From an uncultured Bacilli bacterium (GTDB lineage Bacteria > Bacillota_I > Bacilli_A > RF39 > UBA660), in assembly GCA_910578745.1 (NCBI GenBank), contig CAJTSN010000005.1, positions 1 to 9,850 on the forward strand: 9,850 nt of DNA, in the 5' to 3' direction. This document shows, in pieces, positions 5,594-9,850 of the stretch. Made by a program: the position numbers and the translations under genes. The notes beneath the pieces were generated by a model. The model did not search any database. It was not told the origin of the DNA and saw only the letters and a list, made by a program, of their open reading frames with translations. Within the stretch, counting starts at the first letter, position 1; every line of letters begins with the position of its first letter.

Positions 5594-6847
5594 CTATAGA
5601 GCATCTAAAAGTTGTTTATATTTACGATATTCTAAAGCGAGCATTTGATATGTTTTCTTTCCAAACTTCAATTTTACATGTTTCGCCCAGTTTGTAAGTG
5701 TCACTTCCTCGTGATGTTCTATGGCCCATGGATAGCAATTATAGATAAAATCAAAAATCAATCTCTTATCTTGATTTATTTTTCGACTTAGATAAAGAAA
5801 AGCAATTACTCTATGGTTTATATAAGTATTCACTAACTTTTTTGGATGAAATAGAATTTTATATATATCCAAAAGATTTAGATTTTCTTCTATTGCAAGT
5901 GTATCTAAAATTTCCATACGTTTAAAAATGTTTTTTTCATTATAAATTCTATCATAACAATTTGGATATAAAGTATTAAATTTTTCCTTCATCTGCTTCT
6001 TATTTTCTAAAAATACATAATCCATAAGTTCTTTCATGCCAATGGTGGAAAAAAGAAGACGAACAAATGGCTCTGTTACTGCATAAATGGCTCCATAAAT
6101 TGTATCTTTTTCGTTGAATGCAAGCCCCAAATATCCCTTCATAAAAAATAAATCTGGATTTTGAAATGTCTGTTCCTCTTCGATTGCCTTCAGTGCCATA
6201 TATTTAGGATTTGCATGGGTTTGTAAACAGTTCATATACTTAAATTGACGACCTTTAATTCCATTTTCACTACGAATGATACTTTCAATTAAAGCGACAC
6301 CGTATGTATAAGGGGTACTATCTGTAAATAAGAAATTAAAACCATGAGGAGCAATTGCAATACTTTTGGTGGTCTTACTCTTAACTTTTAAAAGATAGAC
6401 TTTATAGTTTAAACTTTTATGAAGATAGTTCTTAAGAAGACCATATGGTTCATTTAGTTCTATTTTTTTTAAATCAATTTTAGAATAATGATTCGAAATT
6501 TTTTTTTGATAGTTACGACTATGGTATTGCTTGCGAATTGCTTTATATGCTTTTCTTTTATCTGTTTTTGATACTTCTATTCCTAATATATTGCAAACAG
6601 ATACCAGATACGCCTCTTCATTCATCATAGATAAAAGTTCTGTATTTTCGAGGGCAAACTTTTTTAAAATGGAAAGTTTATCTTTTTCAAGTAAAAAAAT
6701 GTCATTTCTCTCATCATAATGAAAGTAAGTCGCGTATTCCTCTAATTCTAAGTTTGGAAAACAACTACTATCTCCTTTTGATTGTATTATGTACTTATGC
6801 CGTAATTGAGCTAAAGCATATTTGACCTTATAAATGCAATTTATCAT
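5594..6847 (-). CDS. Hypothetical protein, 417 aa
   Basis: I do not recognise this family. The protein is basic, rich in Lys, Tyr, Asn and Leu, has no signal peptide and no convincing membrane helix, and looks mostly helical. The middle (about residues 165-240) has the most distinctive sequence: A-I-A-P-H-G-F-N-F-L-F-T-D-S, then Y-T-Y-G-V, then M-N-C-L-Q-T-H-A-N-P-K-Y. A Tyr-rich basic patch (about 100-150) could bind nucleic acid, but this is a guess. Cysteines are scattered and form no cluster. The ATG at 6847 follows GGGAGGG with 5 nt spacing, and a strong promoter lies 24 bp upstream. It is transcribed alone, divergently from tRNA-Lys. The gene has the same AT-rich codon use as its neighbours, so nothing marks it as a recent arrival. 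Confidence 0.75.
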   Translation of the reverse strand: MINCIYKVKYALAQLRHKYIIQSKGDSSCFPNLELEEYATYFHYDERNDIFLLEKDKLSILKKFALENTELLSMMNEEAYLVSVCNILGIEVSKTDKRKAYKAIRKQYHSRNYQKKISNHYSKIDLKKIELNEPYGLLKNYLHKSLNYKVYLLKVKSKTTKSIAIAPHGFNFLFTDSTPYTYGVALIESIIRSENGIKGRQFKYMNCLQTHANPKYMALKAIEEEQTFQNPDLFFMKGYLGLAFNEKDTIYGAIYAVTEPFVRLLFSTIGMKELMDYVFLENKKQMKEKFNTLYPNCYDRIYNEKNIFKRMEILDTLAIEENLNLLDIYKILFHPKKLVNTYINHRVIAFLYLSRKINQDKRLIFDFIYNCYPWAIEHHEEVTLTNWAKHVKLKFGKKTYQMLALEYRKYKQLLDAL

Positions 6848-6870
6848 ACAAACCCTCCCTTTTGCGCATT

Positions 6871-6899
6871 ACTATAGCATATTTTTCTTTAGATTTCAA
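6871..6899 (-). promoter_or_regulatory. Promoter of the 417-aa gene
   Basis: The -35 is TTGAAA (6899 to 6894), with a 17-bp spacer and extended -10 TGCTATAGT (6879 to 6871). A near-consensus ribosome site GGGAGGG follows (6858 to 6852). Confidence 0.8.
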
Positions 6900-6920
6900 C
6901 AAATAGTAGTAAGGGTCAAA

Positions 6921-6979
6921 AATTTTTTAAGATTTTTTAATACAAATGGGTAGAATTTTGGAAAATAGTATGTTATAAT
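6921..6979 (+). promoter_or_regulatory. tRNA-Lys promoter with UP-like A/T tracts
   Basis: Extended -10 TGTTATAAT (6971-6979) lies 8 nt before the tRNA, so the transcript starts within about 2 nt of the mature 5' end. The -35 is weak (TAGAAT, 6951-6956). Two near-identical T-tracts (ATTTTTTAA at 6922-6930 and 6932-6940), one helical turn apart, sit at about -46 to -64, the position of an UP element. Confidence 0.6.
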
Positions 6980-6987
6980 TGGTTTAT

Positions 6988-7063
6988 GGGGCGTTAGCTC
7001 AGTTGGTAGAGCAACTGACTCTTAATCAGTGGGTCCAGGGTTCGAATCCCTAACGCCCCACCA
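6988..7063 (+). tRNA. tRNA-Lys (anticodon CTT)
   Basis: A full 76-nt cloverleaf is encoded. The acceptor stem GGGGCGT (6988-6994) pairs with ACGCCCC (7053-7059), followed by discriminator A and an encoded CCA (7061-7063). The D stem is GCTC/GAGC, and the anticodon stem ACTGA/TCAGT surrounds loop CTCTTAA. The anticodon CTT (7021-7023) reads AAG lysine codons. The T arm has TTCGAAT with stem CAGGG/CCCTA, whose outermost pair is a C-A mismatch. The other arms pair fully. It has its own promoter and a strong terminator 11 nt downstream. It is transcribed alone and is the only clear tRNA in the window. Confidence 0.98.
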
Positions 7064-7073
7064 TTTGCTTATT

Positions 7074-7097
7074 AGCCTTTTTATAAGGCTTTTTTTG
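7074..7097 (+). terminator. Rho-independent terminator of tRNA-Lys
   Basis: The perfect stem AGCCTT (7074-7079) / AAGGCT (7085-7090) has a 5-nt loop and is followed by seven Ts. It insulates the tRNA from the antisense RNA promoter 80 bp downstream. Confidence 0.92.
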
Positions 7098-7175
7098 TTT
7101 TTCAAACCTATAAATAAATTACAAAATATCTAAATTTCTGTACAATTTTGGTGCAAAATTTTTAGGAAATCACTT

Positions 7176-7204
7176 TTGACAAAATGATTTATCTATGTTA
7201 TGAT
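7176..7204 (+). promoter_or_regulatory. Near-consensus promoter of the candidate antitoxin RNA
   Basis: A perfect -35 TTGACA (7176-7181) is followed by a 17-bp spacer and extended -10 TGTTATGAT (7196-7204). It is the closest to consensus in the window, yet no credible protein gene follows on that strand. Transcription would start near 7211. Confidence 0.85.
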
Positions 7205-7232
7205 AAATATGTTAAGGAAACTTGCATAAAAT

Positions 7233-7275
7233 AAAAAAAGAGGAACATTCGATTCTGCAAGTGAATGCCACCTCT
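7233..7275 (-). terminator. Terminator of the small toxin-like gene
   Basis: On the minus strand AGAGG (7275 to 7271) and CATTC (7267 to 7263) pair with GAATG (7250 to 7246) and CCTCT (7243 to 7239), with a small internal loop and a 12-nt apical loop. It is followed by six Ts (7238 to 7233). The mRNA would end near 7231, about 20 nt past the start of the opposing RNA. Confidence 0.75.
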
Positions 7276-7289
7276 AATAAAATTAGGTT

Positions 7290-7327
7290 TGACACTCAAT
7301 CAGAGATGAAAGAGTGTCATATTTTTA
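7290..7327 (+). terminator. Terminator of the antisense RNA
   Basis: The perfect 8-bp stem TGACACTC/GAGTGTCA has a 14-nt loop, followed by TATTTTTATT. The same hairpin forms in the opposing mRNA, where its first arm begins with the toxin stop codon TGA. Confidence 0.75.
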
Positions 7328-7409
7328 TTGCTATTATCAATAAGGTAAGGAGTAATAAAATGATAGCAATGTATCGAAGGACTTTTATAATAAAAGTTCT
7401 TTTCTTCAT
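7317..7409 (-). CDS. Candidate type I toxin: 30-aa membrane peptide
   Basis: The 30-codon frame has a basic N-terminus (M-K-K-R, then K9 and R12), followed by an uninterrupted hydrophobic run from about residue 13 to 28 (I-A-I-I-L-L-L-L-T-L-L-I-I-A-I) and K29 before the end. This is the shape of membrane-acting type I toxins (Fst, TxpA, BsrG, Ibs), though I recognise no named family and no Fst-type motif. The start, ATG 7409-7407, has a full-consensus AAGGAGG 7 nt upstream (7423 to 7417), the best ribosome site in the window. Stop TGA (7319-7317) lies in a hairpin. The opposing promoter and the mRNA folding signals support a toxin-antitoxin module. Alternatives are a small regulatory or holin-like membrane peptide. 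It is too short for usual gene callers. Confidence 0.72.
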   Translation of the reverse strand: MKKRTFIIKVLRYIAIILLLLTLLIIAIKI

Positions 7410-7414
7410 TTCTA

Positions 7415-7443
7415 CCCCTCCTTTCTTTCTCAAGATTGGAGGA
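7415..7443 (-). promoter_or_regulatory. Shine-Dalgarno site of the toxin and its sequestering helix
   Basis: The ribosome site AAAGGAGGGG (7424 to 7415) can pair with TCCTCC (7443 to 7438) just upstream: GGAGGG with TCCTCC gives five Watson-Crick pairs and one G-U, across a 16-nt loop. Blocking a very strong site in the nascent or full mRNA is a common feature of type I toxin genes. Confidence 0.65.
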
Positions 7444-7472
7444 CGACACTCACATCAAATGTTCCTAATAAA

Positions 7473-7501
7473 ATTATATAATAAATGTGATCTTAAAACA
7501 A
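7473..7501 (-). promoter_or_regulatory. Promoter of the toxin-like gene
   Basis: A perfect -10 TATAAT (7478 to 7473) is preceded at 17 bp by a poor -35 TTGTTT (7501 to 7496), without the extended TG. It predicts a start at about 7466, exactly where the 13-nt repeat begins. It is weaker than the opposing promoter, as expected for toxin versus antitoxin. Confidence 0.55.
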
Positions 7502-7567
7502 ACAAGTTTAAGTTTTAGAACAAAATTGTACTGATTCACACTCTACTTATATTGGTTACTAATTCAT

Positions 7568-7584
7568 AAAAAAGGTCCTTTTTT
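7568..7584. terminator. Possible terminator after the 330-aa gene
   Basis: AAAAAAGG-T-CCTTTTTT is a perfect palindrome around one base. As RNA it would form a 7-bp A/U-rich hairpin with a 3-nt loop, about 40 nt after the stop of the gene at 7623. Apart from this, 7467-7622 holds only the toxin promoter and AT-rich sequence in which I see nothing. Confidence 0.4.
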
Positions 7585-7622
7585 AGGTGAGTAAAGTTCT
7601 TATTTTTTAAGGTTTCCTTTCT

Positions 7623-8615
7623 TTATTTCATTCTTTTCACTTTTTCTTCGCTGTCCCTGTCCATATCTTTATCATCTTCATAGACAATACAATTATCCCG
7701 AATCTGTCTTAAATTCTTAATAATAGGCATAGGATATTTTATTTCATCTATAATGTCTTGCATATTCATAATCAAATCTTCTAAAGTTCCTTCTTCCACT
7801 TCAGCACATAAAACTTCAATATAAAGATCTCTTAAAATGGCTTTTGACATCGTCAAAGTTTCTTTTTTCTTTGCAAGCGATAATAACTGTATTCTTATTT
7901 TCTCTATAGCATCTTCGCTAATCGCTTCTCTACCTATTTTGTTTGCCAAAAAGTAAGACGGATAAATATCTTCCACTAAAAACAATGTATAAGATGCATT
8001 TGAAATACCATCATATACAAAATGGGACTCACAAAAGGAAGATAAATAAATGAAATCATAAGGCAATTCTCTCATCATTCTTTCATATGGCGTATTTATA
8101 TAATCTCCTTGTTTCTCAAAAGCAATATTTATGAAATGGGCAAGATATTGTTGTTCTAACTCTGGCCATATTTGATCAATCACAGTTTCGGAAACACTTT
8201 CGTATTTTTGTTCTTTTTGAAGAGGCAGAGTATCTGAATTTTCTTCATCGCATTCTATAGGAAGTGTTTTTTCACTTAAAATGATATTTAATATACGAAT
8301 TACACGTAAATAGGGCAAAAAATTACTTCCACTTTCAATATATTGCACAATAAGATTTTCATCGATAGAGGGAAGAATTTCATACAACTTTTCTATTTCA
8401 TTTACCAAAGCAAAATAGTCTTCACGATTTAAAATTTCGATATATTCTTCTTCTTTTTTTAACAAAATATCCATAAAATAGAAAAAAGGATCTGGTATAT
8501 CTTTCAATTCTTTCTCTGTTAAACCAAAACTACCGTTATATATTCTTTCCTTATATAATTTATAAATAGCTTGTCTATTTTTGATTAAATTTTCCACAGT
8601 CTGTTCTATATTCAT
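7623..8615 (-). CDS. Hypothetical protein, 330 aa, acidic
   Basis: I do not recognise this family with confidence. It is a soluble, helical, strongly acidic protein without signal peptide, membrane helices or a metal-binding motif. The N-terminal third (M-N-I-E-Q-T-V-E-N-L-I-K-N-R) and the C-terminal third look like helical bundles. A Glu-rich low-complexity linker lies at about residues 121-140. The C-terminal end is highly charged (D-D-K-D-M-D-R-D-S-E-E-K). A helical, repeat-like scaffold is possible. I chose ATG 8615. GGGGGTAGGA (8628 to 8619) precedes it at the same distance as in the 169-aa gene, whereas the in-frame TTG at 8630 has no ribosome site and overlaps that leader. It lies behind the comEC terminator with a possible promoter of its own, so it is probably a single-gene unit. 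Confidence 0.75.
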   Translation of the reverse strand: MNIEQTVENLIKNRQAIYKLYKERIYNGSFGLTEKELKDIPDPFFYFMDILLKKEEEYIEILNREDYFALVNEIEKLYEILPSIDENLIVQYIESGSNFLPYLRVIRILNIILSEKTLPIECDEENSDTLPLQKEQKYESVSETVIDQIWPELEQQYLAHFINIAFEKQGDYINTPYERMMRELPYDFIYLSSFCESHFVYDGISNASYTLFLVEDIYPSYFLANKIGREAISEDAIEKIRIQLLSLAKKKETLTMSKAILRDLYIEVLCAEVEEGTLEDLIMNMQDIIDEIKYPMPIIKNLRQIRDNCIVYEDDKDMDRDSEEKVKRMK

Positions 8616-8617
8616 AC

Positions 8618-8628
8618 TTCCTACCCCC
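8618..8628 (-). promoter_or_regulatory. RBS deciding the start of the 330-aa gene
   Basis: GGGGGTAGGAA lies 2 nt before ATG 8615. The same eleven bases lie 2 nt before the ATG of the 169-aa gene (2510 to 2500). Confidence 0.65.
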
Positions 8629-8646
8629 AATAGATGCCAATATAAT

Positions 8647-8676
8647 ACTATAATTTTTTTTTCTTTTTGTAAACAA
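8647..8676 (-). promoter_or_regulatory. Possible promoter of the 330-aa gene
   Basis: The -10 is TATAGT (8652 to 8647). Two -35 candidates overlap: TTGTTT at 18-bp spacing (8676 to 8671) and TTTACA at a short 15-bp spacing (8673 to 8668). Both lie in the T-tail of the comEC terminator. Confidence 0.4.
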
Positions 8677-8700
8677 AGAAAGAGAAAATTCTTCTCTTTC
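8671..8700 (-). terminator. Terminator of comEC
   Basis: On the minus strand GAAAGAGAA (8700 to 8692) and TTCTCTTTC (8686 to 8678) form a perfect 9-bp stem with a 5-nt loop, followed by TTTGTTT. Confidence 0.8.
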
Positions 8701-8711
8701 GTCTATGTAAA

Positions 8712-8726
8712 CGCTACTGCGTAGCG
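8712..8726. repeat. GC-rich 6-bp hairpin at the comEC stop
   Basis: CGCTAC (8712-8717) and GTAGCG (8721-8726) are perfect inverted arms around TGC, in otherwise AT-rich DNA. The stop codon TAG lies within it. It stands just before the main terminator, so the mRNA ends with two hairpins. It may protect the 3' end or aid termination. Confidence 0.5.
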
Positions 8727-9850
8727 GGCTTTAAACAAGTACGAATGGATAGGTTCTTCTTTAAATGAAGCTCAATACTACCTTGTGTACTTGTTTTTAA
8801 AATGGTGGTATTTAATTCTGTTAAACGATTGATAACCTCAAGACTTGGATGTCCATATGTATTTGTTTTTCCAACAGAAATAAGAGCATATTTTGGAGAA
8901 ATCTCTTTTAAAAAATTCTTAGATGAACTATACTTAGAGCCGTGGTGTCCTACCTTTAGAATATCCATTTTTGGAAGTTTATACGTATGGCTTAAACTTT
9001 TTTCCGTTCTTTCCCCTGCATCACCCATTAATAGTATATTATATGATGCAATTTTCATGTAGGTTACTAAACTATCTTCATTCTCATCTGCTGGATTTTC
9101 AAAATGAAACAAAGTAAATCCAAGTTCCTCTTCTAACTTTTCTTCCTCTACCTTTTTATATAGTATGTCGTTCTTTTGTAAATATGCAAGAATTTCTTTT
9201 TCAAGCCTTGTATCCGAACCTTTGTTGAGATAAACTTTATCTACTGGGAAATTTTGAACAAGCTCTATAACACTGCCTGCATGATCAAAATCTCCATGCG
9301 ATAGAATAATCGCATTTAATTTATGAATTCCTCTAGCCTTTAAGGAGGGAATTAAAACAGAAAGTGCCTTTGATTTTTGCCGTTCCCCTCCCGTATCTAT
9401 CAAAATCGTAGTTTTCCTTTCTCCATTTTCAATAAGAATACTATCCCCTTGTCCAACATCAAGAAGGGTTATTTTATTTTCTCTTAATAAATCATGCTTA
9501 AAATAATGAAGAAAAGTAAAGAAAAATAAAAACAGAATGAAACTCTTTTTATGATAAGAGAGTGCTAAAAGAAAATAAAAAAGAAGGCAAGAATAAAGAG
9601 AAAAATAGCCTAAAGGTAAAACAGATGGAATCTGATTTAAAACATACACTGTATGTTCTAAGATGAAAATTTCAACACACAAAATAGGCTCTAAAAATGG
9701 AAGAAAAAAGGTAGTTAAAATAGATGGAAATAAAAGATAGGAGACAAAAGGAACATAGAAGAAATTTGCCACTGGTGTTAAAAGATTGATTTCAAAATTC
9801 ATATTGACTAAAATAGGAATGCTTACTAAAAATGCAAGTATAGATGTTTT
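8714..9850 (-). CDS. comEC: ComEC/Rec2 family DNA uptake protein, C-terminal part
   Basis: ComEC is the inner-membrane channel that brings single-stranded DNA into the cytosol in natural transformation. The frame is open to the window edge, and the upstream residues (S-I-L-A-F-L-V-S-I-P-I-L-V-N) are typical ComEC membrane sequence. The gene therefore begins outside, and the ATG at 9802 is internal. The visible 378 residues comprise the end of the competence domain (hydrophobic segments with P-V-A-N-F-F-Y-V-P-F-V-S at about 26-37) and a further membrane segment around 82-116. The metallo-beta-lactamase-like domain follows: L-D-V-G-Q-G-D-S (130-137), S-H-G-D-F-D-H-A-G (184-192), M-G-D-A-G (275-279), V-G-H-H-G-S (300-305) and Y-G-H-P-S. 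This domain is a presumed nuclease that degrades the non-transported strand. All metal-site motifs are intact. The gene ends in two hairpins. Confidence 0.95.
   Translation of the reverse strand, partial: KTSILAFLVSIPILVNMNFEINLLTPVANFFYVPFVSYLLFPSILTTFFLPFLEPILCVEIFILEHTVYVLNQIPSVLPLGYFSLYSCLLFYFLLALSYHKKSFILFLFFFTFLHYFKHDLLRENKITLLDVGQGDSILIENGERKTTILIDTGGERQKSKALSVLIPSLKARGIHKLNAIILSHGDFDHAGSVIELVQNFPVDKVYLNKGSDTRLEKEILAYLQKNDILYKKVEEEKLEEELGFTLFHFENPADENEDSLVTYMKIASYNILLMGDAGERTEKSLSHTYKLPKMDILKVGHHGSKYSSSKNFLKEISPKYALISVGKTNTYGHPSLEVINRLTELNTTILKTSTQGSIELHLKKNLSIRTCLKPATQ

Larger units (their letters stand above)
7211..7327 (+). ncRNA. Candidate antisense (antitoxin) RNA, about 117 nt
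   Basis: The RNA is bounded by the promoter at 7176-7204 and a terminator hairpin ending near 7327. It would contain two hairpins: AGAGG-AA-CATTC (7239-7250) with GAATG-CCA-CCTCT (7263-7275), and TGACACTC (7290-7297) with GAGTGTCA (7312-7319) followed by TATTTTTATT. Its bases from about 7231 onwards are fully complementary to the 3' end of the small membrane-peptide mRNA on the other strand, including the last codons and stop. Type I antitoxins RatA and SR4 of Bacillus overlap the 3' ends of txpA and bsrG in the same way. It carries no good ribosome site with an open frame. RNA boundaries are predicted from sequence only. Confidence 0.7.
7291..7452 (+). repeat. 8-bp direct repeat GACACTCA
   Basis: Copies lie at 7291-7298 and 7445-7452. 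The first lies in the antisense RNA terminator stem. The second is complementary to the leader of the toxin mRNA, next to the anti-Shine-Dalgarno arm. The antisense RNA could therefore pair with the leader in trans as well as with the 3' end, as the DRa/DRb repeats of the Fst (par) system do. Confidence 0.6.
7241..7466. repeat. 13-nt inverted repeat linking the ends of the toxin mRNA
   Basis: Plus-strand 7241-7253 (AGGAACATTCGAT) and minus-strand 7466 to 7454 (AGGAACATTTGAT) match at 12 of 13 bases. In the minus-strand mRNA the two copies are complementary: 13 continuous pairs, one of them G-U. One copy begins at the predicted transcription start and the other lies in the terminator, so the mRNA could fold end to end. 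Confidence 0.75.

Noticed and set aside
7222..7518. 98-codon open frame on the plus strand through the toxin region
   Set aside because: It has no ribosome site, its start is a poor non-ATG codon, and its sequence shows no protein-like pattern. It is the reverse of the toxin gene and both hairpins, and the transcript would end near 7327, inside it.
6988..7622. tRNA-Lys as attachment site of an integrated island containing the toxin module
   Set aside because: I found no second copy of the tRNA 3' end in the window, and no integrase or phage gene. The tRNA terminator is intact.
8616..8630. TTG 8630 as the start of the gene ending at 7623
   Set aside because: It has no ribosome site, and the codons it adds are the ribosome site of ATG 8615.
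3250..9062. Plus-strand open frames inside miaB, comEC, the 417-aa gene and the 106-aa gene
   Set aside because: They are Ser- and Phe-rich reverse-frame shadows of clear minus-strand genes, without ribosome sites or recognisable domains.
9800..9802. ATG 9802 as the true start of the ComEC frame
   Set aside because: The frame stays open to the window edge with ComEC-like membrane sequence, and no ribosome site precedes this ATG.
1..9850. CRISPR array, insertion sequence or metabolite riboswitch
   Set aside because: I saw no regularly spaced repeats, no transposase and no conserved aptamer core. Leaders in the window are short, mostly under 60 nt.

Overview
The window is strongly AT-rich, compact DNA from a low-GC Firmicute (Bacilli/Erysipelotrichia-like or a relative of the Mollicutes). 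The standard code is used: TGA acts as a stop and Trp is TGG. Genes carry Bacillus-type Shine-Dalgarno sites, most promoters have an extended -10 (TGnTATAAT-like) element, and the closest remembered relatives of UvrC, MiaB, YigZ and ComEC are Bacillus proteins. Most genes run on the minus strand. No transposase, phage gene or CRISPR array is visible.

Layout. 1-69: the first codons of a type IV pilin-like (ComGC-like) gene running off the left edge. 188-1953: uvrC, split into two frames by what looks like a 13-nt deletion in the GIY-YIG nuclease domain. 1988-2497: an unrecognised 169-aa gene, divergent from a YigZ/IMPACT family gene (2581-3144), with interlocked promoters. 3141-4876: miaB with a translationally coupled 106-aa orphan; this operon converges on yigZ at a shared terminator. 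4941-5540: a DUF308/HdeD-like membrane protein. 5594-6847: an unrecognised 417-aa protein. 6988-7063: tRNA-Lys(CTT) with its own promoter and terminator, read on the plus strand.

7074-7622 looks empty to an ordinary gene finder but holds the most interesting object here, a candidate type I toxin-antitoxin module. A 30-codon membrane-peptide gene lies on the minus strand (7317-7409), with a consensus Shine-Dalgarno site. It is opposed by a near-consensus promoter on the plus strand that would make an antisense RNA of about 117 nt over its 3' end. The predicted toxin mRNA has a Shine-Dalgarno-sequestering helix and a 13-nt complementarity between its 5' end and its 3' terminator, resembling the tac/fbi fold-back of hok. 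An 8-nt direct repeat would let the antisense RNA touch the leader as well as the 3' end.

7623-8615 is an unrecognised 330-aa gene. 8714-9850 is the C-terminal part of ComEC, running off the right edge. With the pilin at the left edge, two natural-transformation-type genes bracket the window, suggesting that DNA uptake machinery is encoded nearby. Most other genes are housekeeping (DNA repair, tRNA modification, tRNA), so this is a core chromosomal region with one small selfish or regulatory insertion next to a tRNA gene.
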